From assembly GCA_016717005.1 (NCBI GenBank), contig JADJUF010000038.1, positions 124,001-188,000 of the forward strand: a stretch of DNA of 64,000 nucleotides, read 5' to 3'. Source of the stretch: Myxococcales bacterium (GTDB lineage: Bacteria; Myxococcota_A; Polyangia; Haliangiales; Haliangiaceae). Every line of letters begins with the position of its first letter. Position 1 is the stretch's first letter. The notes beneath the pieces are model-generated. The model was not told the DNA's origin. It made no database searches and was given only the letters and a program-made list of their open reading frames with translations. A program made the translations under genes and the position numbers. Below are positions 38,808-46,886 of the stretch, piece after piece.

Positions 38808-39860
38808 GCCCGCCAGCGCCGCCGCGGCGATCCCCGCGTACTCGAGCGGTCCCGGCGCGGCCAGGTGCGCCGCGCCGAGCTGCAGGAGCACGACCAGCGG
38901 CAGGTGCGCGACGTAGATCCACAGGCTGTCGTCGGCGCAGCGCGCCAGCCAGCGCGGCGCGACCGGCAGCCAGCGGCGCGCGCCGCCGAGCAGCGCCAGC
39001 ACCCACGCCCACGAGCCCAGCGCGCACACCGCGGTCGCGAGCGCGCTCGGGCGATCGCCGTCGCGCGCGGCCAGCAGCGCCGGGATCGCGGCGGCGGTGG
39101 CGGCGACCGCGAGCGCGAGCAGCCCCGGGACCGCGCGCGCCAGCGCCGCCAGGCCCGCGCGCCGGCGCGCCAGCCACCAGCCCCACGCGAAGAACCAGCC
39201 GAAGTAGCCGGCGACCACCGGATCGATCGCGAACCCCAGCGGCGTGTCGAGCTGGAGCGTGCCGTCGACCTGCAGGCACGCCCACGTCGGCAGCGACGCG
39301 AGCACCACCGTCGCCAGCGGTCGGGCGGTGAGCGCGTCGAGCGCGGCGGTCACCCCCCGACGTCGGCGCGGGCCCAGCGCCAGCGCGATCGCCAGCGCCG
39401 CCAGCGACAGCGCCAGCAGGTAGTAGAGGAACCACAGGTGCGCCAGGGTCACCGGCGCGGTCGACGCCCGCAGCCGCGGCACCGTCTCGGCCACCGCCGC
39501 GCGCGCGGCCAGCGTCCGGCCCCAGTCCCACAGCGCGTTCATCGCCAGCGACACCGGCACCAGCGCCAGCGCCAGCGGCAGCGCGATCCGGCGCGCGCGC
39601 TGGCGCAGGTAGCCGCCGACGCCGCGCACGTCGAGGAGCCGCGCCGCGGCCAGCCCGGCCACGACGAAGAAGGCCGGCATCAGGAACTGGCGCAGGATCC
39701 AGACGATCGCGTCGGCGCCGAGCCAGCGCGCGTCGTCGCGCACCGCCCAGCCGATCGGCGTCGCCAGGAACGACAGCGCGGCGTGGCCGAGCACGACGCC
39801 GACGATCGCCAGCCCGCGCGCGCTGGCCAGGCCGGGCTCGTCGCTGGCGACCGCGGTCAT
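38769..39860 (-). CDS. Membrane acyltransferase family 3 protein
   Basis: 363 residues and about ten membrane helices. The opening block LASARGLAIVGVVLGHAALS with the conserved Arg and His is typical of acyltransferase 3 (OafA/OpgC-like) proteins, as are LMPAFFVVAGLAAARLL and HLWFLYYLLAL. The C-terminal block DDSLWIYVAHLPLVVLLQ also fits. These enzymes transfer acyl groups to sugars or lipids across the membrane. ATG 39860 overlaps the stop of the unknown gene by 4 bases (ATGA). It is the last gene of the long minus-strand operon and may acylate or export its product. Confidence 0.85.
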   Translation of the reverse strand: MTAVASDEPGLASARGLAIVGVVLGHAALSFLATPIGWAVRDDARWLGADAIVWILRQFLMPAFFVVAGLAAARLLDVRGVGGYLRQRARRIALPLALALVPVSLAMNALWDWGRTLAARAAVAETVPRLRASTAPVTLAHLWFLYYLLALSLAALAIALALGPRRRRGVTAALDALTARPLATVVLASLPTWACLQVDGTLQLDTPLGFAIDPVVAGYFGWFFAWGWWLARRRAGLAALARAVPGLLALAVAATAAAIPALLAARDGDRPSALATAVCALGSWAWVLALLGGARRWLPVAPRWLARCADDSLWIYVAHLPLVVLLQLGAAHLAAPGPLEYAGIAAAALAGSALIARGLRRAL

Positions 39861-40834
39861 CGCGCCGGCAGGCGGCGCACGAACCGCTCGGCGTGCTCGG
39901 CCAGGAGGCCGCCCAGCATGTGGTACTCGAGGTACGCGCGGGCCACGTCGAGGGCGGCCGGCATCGGCGCGCTGGTGGCGTCGACGCGGATGCTGCCGAC
40001 GCCGTCGTCGAAGCGGAACGCCAGCTTCTGGCCGCGGGCCAGGCCCCGGGCCTTGATCGGCGCCAGCAGCGGCTCGTCCTCGAGGCCGAACAGCATCAGG
40101 TCGCGCTTGATGACGTCGTTGATGTACTTCTCGGCCAGCGCGGTGAGCTCGAGCTCCCAGCCGCCGTGCGCGAGCAGCTCGCCGGCGGTGCCGGCCGCGG
40201 TGAGCGCCGCCGCCGGCTGCAGCGAGGTCAGGCGCGCGCGCACCAGCATCTTGGTCAGCGGCCCGACGCCGAAGCCCATCTCGAAGTCGGCGACCGCGAA
40301 CCCGGGCCGGGTCAGATCCTGCCGGGCGTGCTCGGCGTGATCCTTCATCGCCATCATCGCCTTGATCAGCCGGTGGGTCAGCGACGGCTTGCGGACCAGG
40401 TCGAGCACGATCTGTCGATCGAGCACGGTCGTGCGGGTGCGGCCGTCGTCGACGACGACGGTGTACGGCTCGAACGCGGCGTCGACCAGCTTGTCCTGCA
40501 CGCGCAGGTGGCGGTGCAGGTCGAGCACGAGCTTGTCGCCCTCGCGGAAGATCTCGAGGTGGATGGCCAGCGGCGTGGTCGCGCCGGCGGCGGTCGTGCC
40601 GTCGCCCAGGAACGTCAGGTCGGCGACCAGGGCCTTGGTCGGGTAGGTCCCGGTGATCGTCACGTCGATCCGGTGGCGATCGCGATCGAGCGTGACGGTC
40701 GCGCGCTCGTCCTCGATCACGACCCGGTTCGAGGCGAACGGGCCGCGGCCACCGATGCCGGCCAGCGGGCACTGGATCGCGCCGTCGAAGTACCAGACGC
40801 CGCGGCCGCGGTAGGTGTGGGGCGCGGTGGCCAT
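39857..40834 (-). CDS. Unknown protein encoded within the lipid-type cluster
   Basis: 325 residues, no signal peptide or membrane helix. The N-terminal half is beta-rich (ATVTLDRDRHRIDVTITGTY, PLAIHLEIFREGDKLVLDL). The second half is helical with HRLIKAMMAMKDHAEHARQD and MGFGVGPLTKMLVRARL. I recognise no family. It overlaps the degenerate SDR by one base and the acyltransferase by 4, so it is made with the biosynthetic enzymes. A lipid-binding or novel catalytic role is possible; there is no motif to decide. Confidence 0.7.
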   Translation of the reverse strand: MATAPHTYRGRGVWYFDGAIQCPLAGIGGRGPFASNRVVIEDERATVTLDRDRHRIDVTITGTYPTKALVADLTFLGDGTTAAGATTPLAIHLEIFREGDKLVLDLHRHLRVQDKLVDAAFEPYTVVVDDGRTRTTVLDRQIVLDLVRKPSLTHRLIKAMMAMKDHAEHARQDLTRPGFAVADFEMGFGVGPLTKMLVRARLTSLQPAAALTAAGTAGELLAHGGWELELTALAEKYINDVIKRDLMLFGLEDEPLLAPIKARGLARGQKLAFRFDDGVGSIRVDATSAPMPAALDVARAYLEYHMLGGLLAEHAERFVRRLPAR

Positions 40835-41532
40835 CAGATGCCTCCGTTGGCGGCGACGACCTTGCCGTGGATGTACGTGTTCTCGAGCGCCAGCCACACG
40901 ATCACGCTCGCGGCCTCGGCCGGCGTGCCCTCGCGCCGGAGCGCGCTGAACTGCTGGTAGTCCTTGCGCCGCGACGACGACAGCCGCCGCGACAGGCCGC
41001 GGTCGAGCACGCCCAGCGCCACCAGGTTGACGCGGATCTGGCGCGGGCCCAGCTCGTGGCCGAGCGCCATCGCCAGCGCCGTCAGCGCGCCCTGGCTGGC
41101 GGCGTAGGCCGGCGGCAGCGGCAGCGATTGGCCGCGATCGAGCCCGCCGACCAGGACGACGTCGCCGCCGGCGTCGGCCCGGGTCCGCGCGAACCAGCGG
41201 CACACCGCGGCGGTGGCGTCGACGTTGACCGCGAAGCACGCGCGCCACGCGGCCTGATCCTGCTCGACGAACGCGCCGTCGGCCAGCGCCGCCGCGCACG
41301 CCACGACCACGTCGATCGTCGCCGGCAGCGCCGCCAGCGTGGCCGCGACCGCGGCGTCGTCGGCCAGATCGACCGCGACCGGGCGCGCGCCCAGCTCGGC
41401 CAGGGTGGCGGCGGCGGCGTGGTTGGTGTGGACCGTGAACGTCACGTCGACCCCGCGCGCGCGCAGCGCCCGCACCACCGCGGCGCCGACCGCGCCGGTC
41501 CCGCCCAGCACCAGCGCGTGGCGGGCGGTCAC
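40834..41532 (-). CDS. Short-chain dehydrogenase fold protein with lost catalytic residues
   Basis: 232 residues. The nucleotide loop GGTGAVGAAVVRAL is kept. At the active site the usual Ser-Ser is Gly-Gly (VLVGGLDRGQ) and YxxxK is Tyr-Ala-Ala-Ser-Gln (AYAASQGAL), so only the tyrosine of the triad remains. Its C-terminal part (GVLDRGLSRRLSSSRRKDY) matches that of the two intact SDRs coupled to radical SAM genes (GLLDVGLAQML, GVLDEGVSDHL), which shows common descent. It may bind NADP or an acyl-ACP without catalysis, or do a different reaction. It overlaps the aminotransferase by 4 bases. Confidence 0.8.
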   Translation of the reverse strand: MTARHALVLGGTGAVGAAVVRALRARGVDVTFTVHTNHAAAATLAELGARPVAVDLADDAAVAATLAALPATIDVVVACAAALADGAFVEQDQAAWRACFAVNVDATAAVCRWFARTRADAGGDVVLVGGLDRGQSLPLPPAYAASQGALTALAMALGHELGPRQIRVNLVALGVLDRGLSRRLSSSRRKDYQQFSALRREGTPAEAASVIVWLALENTYIHGKVVAANGGI

Positions 41533-42854
41533 AGCAGGCCCCCGACGTAGCCGAGCTCGTCGTCGATCGTGTCGACGAACCGCGCCAGCGTGGCCTCGGG
41601 GATGTTGAAGCGCGGCAGGATGCGCAGGATCCGCCAGTCGTGGCCGCACGCGAACGCGTAGAAGCCGCGCTTGTAGAGGCGGTGGCACACGATCACGCCG
41701 ATCGACGGCTGATCGGCCAGGCCGTCGACGCCGAAGTGCTCGAACGACAGCCACGGGTGGTCCGACGGCTTGAGGCCGATGCCGACCAGCAGCCCGTCGC
41801 CGCGCACGTCGTCGAAGATCGCGTGGCGGGCCAGGCGGTCCTGGAGCTGCCCGCGCAGGTGCGCGCCCAGGCGCGCGACCCGCTCGATCAGCTCGTCGGT
41901 CAAGAGCTCGAGCACCGCGAGGCCGGCGACGCACGCCAGCGCGTGGCCCGAGAACGTCGAGTTGTGGGCCTCGGCCGAGGCGTAGTTGCCGCCGTAGGCG
42001 CGGTCGAACAGCTCGGCCCGGGTCATGAACGCCGAGATCGGCATGAGCCCGCCGCCGAGGTGCTTGCCGAGGACGACCCCGTCGGGCCGGCGCGGCCACA
42101 CCTCGCTGGCCAGGAACCGACCGGTGCGCCCGAGCCCGGTCTGGATCTCGTCGGCGACCAGCATCGTGCCGTGGCGCTCGGTCAGCTCGCACAGCGCCTC
42201 GAGGTAGCCGGGCGGGTGGGTGCGGACGCCGCCCTCGAGCTGGATCGGCTCGATCACGACCGCGGCGACGTCGTCGGCGCGGATCGCCGCGGCCAGGGCG
42301 TCGACGTCGCCGAACGGCAGCGGGCCGCAGCCGGGCAGGTGCGGGCCGAACGGATCGCGGAACATGCCGGGCTTCATCAGGCTGCAGCTGCCCATCGTCG
42401 TGCCGTGGTAGGCGCCGTCGACCGACAGCACCCGCGGCCGGCGGGTCGCGGCCCGCGCCATCTTGAGCGCGGCCTCGACCGCGCCCGAGCCGGAGTGCGC
42501 GAAGAACACGTTGTCGTAGGCCGGGCGGTGGCCGACCGAGGTGCGGGCGCTGCGCTCGCACAGCGCCTTCGCGAGCGCGCCGGCGTGCGGGTTGACGCGG
42601 GCCGGGAACCAGTTGGGGGCCGGCGTCGCCAGGAAGTCCACGACCGCCTGGGTCACGGCCGGGTTGCGGTGGCCGAAGGTCTGGGTGCCGTGGAAGTCCT
42701 CGACGGCGCCGCGCTCCTCGATCAGCTGGCCGTCGATCACCTCGCGGATCCGCACCGGCTCGCCCAGGAGCTCGGCCCGCAGCGCCACCATCGGGTTGAC
42801 GAAGTCGCGGTACGCGGCCCAGCCGTCGCGGAGCGTGTCGTCGGCCATGGTCAC
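41529..42854 (-). CDS. PLP-dependent class III aminotransferase
   Basis: 441 residues. Fold-type I, class III signatures are VFFAHSGSGAVEAALKMAR, DGAYHGTTMG, VADEIQTGLGRTG (Asp235 contacts the PLP nitrogen) and VLGKHLGGGLMPISAF with the PLP lysine Lys264. Members aminate aldehydes or ketones at the end or beta position of many carbon chains. In this gene context an oxo-acyl or aldehyde lipid precursor is a reasonable substrate, by inference. GTG 42854 overlaps the SDR stop by 4 bases; ATG 42848 is the alternative. No formyl or lysine-lactam signature links it to a known pathway. Confidence 0.88.
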   Translation of the reverse strand: MTMADDTLRDGWAAYRDFVNPMVALRAELLGEPVRIREVIDGQLIEERGAVEDFHGTQTFGHRNPAVTQAVVDFLATPAPNWFPARVNPHAGALAKALCERSARTSVGHRPAYDNVFFAHSGSGAVEAALKMARAATRRPRVLSVDGAYHGTTMGSCSLMKPGMFRDPFGPHLPGCGPLPFGDVDALAAAIRADDVAAVVIEPIQLEGGVRTHPPGYLEALCELTERHGTMLVADEIQTGLGRTGRFLASEVWPRRPDGVVLGKHLGGGLMPISAFMTRAELFDRAYGGNYASAEAHNSTFSGHALACVAGLAVLELLTDELIERVARLGAHLRGQLQDRLARHAIFDDVRGDGLLVGIGLKPSDHPWLSFEHFGVDGLADQPSIGVIVCHRLYKRGFYAFACGHDWRILRILPRFNIPEATLARFVDTIDDELGYVGGLL

Positions 42855-43597
42855 AGGCCCCCGTCGGCGACGATCTTCGCGCCGGCCATGAAGCGGTTGT
42901 CGTCGCTGACCAGGAACGCCGCGATCTCGGCGACCTCGTCGGCGTGGCCCAGCCGCCCCAGCGCCGCCTGCTTGACGTACTCGCCGAGCCGGTGCTTGGG
43001 CAGCATCTGCGCCAGGCCGACGTCGAGCAGCCCCGGCGCCAGCAGGTTGACCTGGATGCCGTAGCGCCCGACCTCGCGGGCCAGCGCGTCGGTCAGGCCG
43101 CGCAGCGCCGCCTTCGACGCGGCGTAGTGGATCGGCGCCTCGATCACGCGCTCGGACGCGAACGTCCCGATGTTGAGGATGTGGCCGGCGCGGGCGCGGA
43201 TCATGCCCTTGAGCGCGGCGCGCGCGAACAGGAACGCGCCCTTGGCGTTGACGTCCATCACCTGATCCCAGTCGTCCTCCTCGATCAACGCCACCGGCAA
43301 GATCTGGGTGATGCCGGCGTTGTTGACGAGCACGTCGACGCCGCCCCAGGCGGCGGTGATCGCGGCGACGGTGTCGCGCGCGTGCGCGGCGTCGGCGACC
43401 GAGCCCTGGAACACCAGCGGCTCGCCGCCCAGCGCCGTCAGCGCCGCGACCGCGGCCTCGGCGTCGGCCTGCTCGCGCCGGTAGGTGATCGCGACCCGGG
43501 CGCCGTGGCGGACGCAGGCCTTGGCGATGGCCAGGCCGAGGCCGCGGGTGCCGCCGGTGATCAGGCAGCGCTTGCCGGCGAGCCGCGGCGTGGTCAC
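42851..43597 (-). CDS. Short-chain dehydrogenase/reductase (FabG-like) paired with radical SAM copy 2
   Basis: 248 residues. TGGTRGLGLAIAKA binds NAD(P), NNAGITQ is present, and the active site has Tyr-x3-Lys in HYAASKAAL with Thr in place of the usual Ser (NIGTFAS). Closest in this window is the SDR at 53725, with the shared EAP.HY and EVGRYGIQVNLLAPGLLD. Both follow a radical SAM gene with overlap, so reductase and radical enzyme probably act on the same molecule. It ends with ADGG, as FabG proteins often do. Likely reaction: reduction of a 3-oxoacyl or similar ketone. Confidence 0.87.
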   Translation of the reverse strand: MTTPRLAGKRCLITGGTRGLGLAIAKACVRHGARVAITYRREQADAEAAVAALTALGGEPLVFQGSVADAAHARDTVAAITAAWGGVDVLVNNAGITQILPVALIEEDDWDQVMDVNAKGAFLFARAALKGMIRARAGHILNIGTFASERVIEAPIHYAASKAALRGLTDALAREVGRYGIQVNLLAPGLLDVGLAQMLPKHRLGEYVKQAALGRLGHADEVAEIAAFLVSDDNRFMAGAKIVADGGL

Positions 43598-45078
43598 GAC
43601 ACCACCCGGAGCTTGTGGCCGCCGCGCCGCGCGCTCCAGGTCGCCGGCGCGACGTTGAAGGCGGCCTCCTTGTCCCGGTACAGCACGTTGTAGTTGCAGA
43701 CCGGGATCGTGCGGCCGTCGGCGTAGCAGTTGGCGTCGCAGCAGTCCATCGCGCGCTCGGTGTCGAAGGTCTCCTCGTCCATGTGCGAGTGGACGTAGAC
43801 CGCCTTGACCGCGCGCTCGCCGGCCTGCATCGCCGCGCGCGGCGAGATCGAGCGGTCCGACGGGAACATCGCGACCAGCATCTGCTTGAGCAGCCGCAGC
43901 GTGCGCTCGTGGGCGGGGTCCTCGTCGGCCCACAGCCGATCGATCGCCGCCTGCATGACCGCCTCGAGCTGCGGCGTCGGCTCCATGTACAGCCGGTCCG
44001 ACAGCGCCTCGTACAGCTCGGCCGGGCTCATGAAGCGCGTGAACGGGATCGGCGGGCCGCCGTCGGGATCGACCAGCAGGTAGGCGATCTGGTAGCAGAG
44101 CGGGTGGGCGCACGGCGACGGCACGAAGTCGCCCACCGTCAGCAGCCCGCCGGTGGTGGCCTCGATCTGCGCCAGCACCTCGCGCATCGAGATGCGGCCG
44201 GCGCGGTCGAACGTGCGCCCGCCCTGGCCGGTGTACGTGATCGTGTGGATCTCCAGGTGGCGGACGTTGGTCCGGGCCAGGCCGTAGGCGATCAGCTCGC
44301 CGACCTCGTGGTCGTTGACGCCCCGGGTCATCACCGGGATCAGCGTCGTCGAGACGCCGTGCTTCTCGAGCAGGTCCATGCACCGCTTCTTGGTGGCGAT
44401 CAGGTGCGCGCCCTGCAGCAGGTAGTCGGCGTCGGGGTCGAAGCTGTCGAACGACAGCGCGATCCGCGCGTCGAGGGCGGCCAGCTCGGCGACGAACGCC
44501 TCGTCCTTGGCCAGGCGCACCCCGTTCGAGCACACCGTGACCCGGTGGATGCCCTCGCGCTGGGCCGCGCGCACGAGATCGAGCAGGTGCGGGTGCAGGG
44601 TCGGCTCGCCGCCGGTGATGTTGACGATGTCGAGCTCGCCGCCGTGATCGTCGCGCAGGTGGGCGAGCACCTTCGCGAAGTCGTCGGGGCCCATGTGGTA
44701 GGCGTCCTCGTTCTTGTTGTGGACGTAGCAGATCGGGCAGTCGAGGTTGCAGGCGCTGGTGATCGTCACCACCGGCAGCCGCACCTTCTGGCTGTGGGCC
44801 TCGCACGGGCCGCAGTCGAACGGGCAGCCCAGCTCGATCGGGCGCTTGTTCGCGCGCGGGCCGACCTTGTGCTGCGCGATCGCGCGGGTGCGCTGGTACC
44901 AGGCGACGTCGGTCGAGATCCGCACGTCCTGCTGGCCGTGGTCGGCGCAGCGCTTGCGCATCCAGACCTCGTCGGCGTCGGTCGCGACGATGTCGGCCGG
45001 GATGGCCTCGCGGCAGGTCCGGCACAGGCTCGTGGTCTGGTGCAGGAGCGCGTCGGCGGTGGCCGGCTCGACCGCCAC
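43594..45078 (-). CDS. Radical SAM protein of the MJ0619/Tes-like type (copy 2)
   Basis: 494 residues. It has the same plan as copy 1: N-terminal SLCRTC...KRCADHG, GCPFDCGPCEAH, then Cys110-x3-Cys114-x2-Cys117 in CNLDCPICYVHNKNEDAYH. TGGEPTLHPHLLDLV is the GGE motif that contacts SAM. The C terminus has VYVHSHMDEETFDTERAMDCC and TIPVCNYNVLYR. It lies inside the fatty-acid-type operon, one base after the ACP stop and overlapping an SDR. This is the strongest link between the radical chemistry and ACP-bound acyl chains. Chemistry on an unactivated alkyl carbon is expected from the family; product unknown. Confidence 0.88.
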   Translation of the reverse strand: MAVEPATADALLHQTTSLCRTCREAIPADIVATDADEVWMRKRCADHGQQDVRISTDVAWYQRTRAIAQHKVGPRANKRPIELGCPFDCGPCEAHSQKVRLPVVTITSACNLDCPICYVHNKNEDAYHMGPDDFAKVLAHLRDDHGGELDIVNITGGEPTLHPHLLDLVRAAQREGIHRVTVCSNGVRLAKDEAFVAELAALDARIALSFDSFDPDADYLLQGAHLIATKKRCMDLLEKHGVSTTLIPVMTRGVNDHEVGELIAYGLARTNVRHLEIHTITYTGQGGRTFDRAGRISMREVLAQIEATTGGLLTVGDFVPSPCAHPLCYQIAYLLVDPDGGPPIPFTRFMSPAELYEALSDRLYMEPTPQLEAVMQAAIDRLWADEDPAHERTLRLLKQMLVAMFPSDRSISPRAAMQAGERAVKAVYVHSHMDEETFDTERAMDCCDANCYADGRTIPVCNYNVLYRDKEAAFNVAPATWSARRGGHKLRVVS

Positions 45079-45079
45079 G

Positions 45080-45493
45080 TCAGACCTGCCGACCGGTGCG
45101 CTTGCCGTGGACCATGTTGGCGAAGGTCTGGACCGTGAACAGCGCCAGGATCTCGCGGGCGCGCAGGCCCGCGGTGATCCGGTGCGCGGCCTCGGGCATC
45201 AGCTCGCGCAGTCGGGTCAGCCCCGCGTCCGAGATCACGCCGCCGGGCGCGAACTCGTCGTCGGTCATGTCGCCGCGCGCGGCCCGCTCCATCTCGCCGC
45301 GGGTGATCTCGATGCCGAACTCGCGCTCGATGCCGAAGACGATGTCGAGCATGTCGAGCGACTCGGCGCCGAGGTCCTCCATCAGCGCGGCGGCGAGCTC
45401 GACCTGGTCCGGGTCCTTGCCGAGCGACGTGGCGATGATGGCGCGGACGCGGTCTTCGACCGAGGCGTCGGTGGTGGCGGCGGGCTCAGTCAT
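45080..45493 (-). CDS. Acyl carrier protein, unusually long
   Basis: 137 residues against about 80 in ordinary ACPs. The phosphopantetheine site is Ser45 in DLGAESLDMLDIVFGIEREF. After the helix II region there is an added segment (RGDMTDDEFAPGGVISDAGL, TRLRELMPEAAHRITAG) before a last helix and a basic tail (HGKRTGRQV). The acidic first half and the basic tail differ in charge. It overlaps the nitroreductase gene by 4 bases. It must carry the growing chain for the ketosynthases, dehydratase and FabG of the operon. The extension may dock a cluster-specific partner. Confidence 0.88.
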   Translation of the reverse strand: MTEPAATTDASVEDRVRAIIATSLGKDPDQVELAAALMEDLGAESLDMLDIVFGIEREFGIEITRGEMERAARGDMTDDEFAPGGVISDAGLTRLRELMPEAAHRITAGLRAREILALFTVQTFANMVHGKRTGRQV

Positions 45494-46149
45494 GGGGCGT
45501 CCTCCTCGAACCAGGTCACGACTCGATCGACCGGCTTGCGCGGCTTGGGCTCGGTCGGGCCGACAGGATAGCCGAGCGCGATCGCGCCCACCATCTGCCA
45601 CGGGGCGGCGATGCCCAGGCGCGGCTGGATCTCGTCGCGGGCGATCATCGGGCCGGCCATCCAGCACGCGCCCAGGCCCTCGGCGTGGGCGGCGATCAGC
45701 AGCGTCATCACCGCGGCGCAGGTCGAGCACAGCTCGGCCTGCATCGCGCTGGCGGTCGCGAACTGGGTCGGGTCGCCGCCGCCCGAGGCGATGAAGTTGG
45801 CGATCAGATCGGGGTACGCGCGGTACTGCGGCACGATGATCGCGGCGGCGTTGGCCAGCGGCTCGTGGAAGAAGTCGCCGTAGCTGCCGTAGTCGTCGGC
45901 GTGGTGACCGCGGGCGATGATCGCGCGGATCTCGTCGGCCTTGCGCCGGACCGCGTCGGCGATCGCGGCCCGGGTCGCGGGCGCGGTCACGACGGCGAAC
46001 CGCCACGGCTGGCGGTTGGTGTTCGACGGCGCGGTGGTCGCGGCCTCGATCAGCCGCGCGAGCAGCGCGCGCGGCACCGGCGTCGGCGCGAAGTCGCGGA
46101 CGCTGCGGCGGGCCCGCAGCCAGGCGTGGAACTCCTCGGGTTCGATCAT
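45490..46149 (-). CDS. Nitroreductase-family flavoprotein
   Basis: 219 residues. FMN-binding elements are RRSVRDFAPTPVPRALLARL, APSNTNRQPWRFAVV and GACWMAGPM, and the length is usual. The family includes nitroreductases, enoyl/ene reductases and dehydrogenases of peptide or lipid natural products. Within this operon, between FabG and ACP and with 4-base overlaps on both sides, it could serve as the enoyl reductase or oxidase, because no FabI-type gene is present. That is inference. Confidence 0.85.
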   Translation of the reverse strand: MIEPEEFHAWLRARRSVRDFAPTPVPRALLARLIEAATTAPSNTNRQPWRFAVVTAPATRAAIADAVRRKADEIRAIIARGHHADDYGSYGDFFHEPLANAAAIIVPQYRAYPDLIANFIASGGGDPTQFATASAMQAELCSTCAAVMTLLIAAHAEGLGACWMAGPMIARDEIQPRLGIAAPWQMVGAIALGYPVGPTEPKPRKPVDRVVTWFEEDAP

Positions 46150-46886
46150 GCGAGCTTGAAGCCTCCGTCGACGTTCCAGACCTGGCCGGTGACGTAGCTG
46201 GCGTCGTCGGTCGACAGGAACGCCACGACCCGCGCGACCTCCTCGGGCCGGCCCAGGCGGCCGAGCGCGACCCGGGCGACCAGCTCGGCCGGGGCCAGCG
46301 CCTGGAGCTCGGCGGTCATGTCGGTGTCGATCACGCCGGGCGCGACCGCGTTGACGCGGATGCTGCGCGGCGCCAGCTCGACCGCGAGCGCGCGCGCGAG
46401 CGCCTCGACCGCGCCCTTGGACGCGGCGTAGAGCGCCTGACCGCGGCCCGGGCGCTGGGCCGCGACCGACGAGATCAACGTGATCGCGCCGCGGCGTCGA
46501 CGCAGCATGCCGCGCATGACCTCGCGGCAGGCGGTGACCACGCCGCCGAGGTTGGTGGCGATCACGGCGTCGAGATCGGCCGGCGTCGTCGTGCCCAGGA
46601 GCGCGTCGCGGGTCAGGCCGGCGTTGGCGACCAGCGCGTCGATCGGCCCGAGGTCGCGCTCGGTGGTCGCGACCAGCGCGGCGACCGCGGCCGGGTCGGT
46701 CACGTCGGCGGCGATGGCCTGGGCTCGACCGCCGGCGGCGGTGATCGCGGCGACGGTGGCGGCGGCGGCGTCGGCGTCGCGCCGGTAGTTGACGGCGACC
46801 GCGAGGCCGCGGCGGGCCAGCTCGAGCGCGATCGCCCGGCCGATCCCGCGCGAGCCGCCGGTGACCAGGGCCGCGGGCTGGCTCAT
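46146..46886 (-). CDS. 3-oxoacyl-ACP reductase FabG-like
   Basis: 246 residues. It has a canonical SDR set: TGGSRGIGRAIALELA, NAGLTRDALL, LISSVAAQRPG and YAASKGAV with complete Ser-Tyr-Lys triad, then NAVAPGVIDTDMT. This is closer to housekeeping FabG than the other SDRs here and probably reduces the 3-oxoacyl-ACP made by the ketosynthases. It overlaps the chain-length-factor-like gene and the nitroreductase gene by 4 bases each. Confidence 0.9.
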   Translation of the reverse strand: MSQPAALVTGGSRGIGRAIALELARRGLAVAVNYRRDADAAAATVAAITAAGGRAQAIAADVTDPAAVAALVATTERDLGPIDALVANAGLTRDALLGTTTPADLDAVIATNLGGVVTACREVMRGMLRRRRGAITLISSVAAQRPGRGQALYAASKGAVEALARALAVELAPRSIRVNAVAPGVIDTDMTAELQALAPAELVARVALGRLGRPEEVARVVAFLSTDDASYVTGQVWNVDGGFKLA

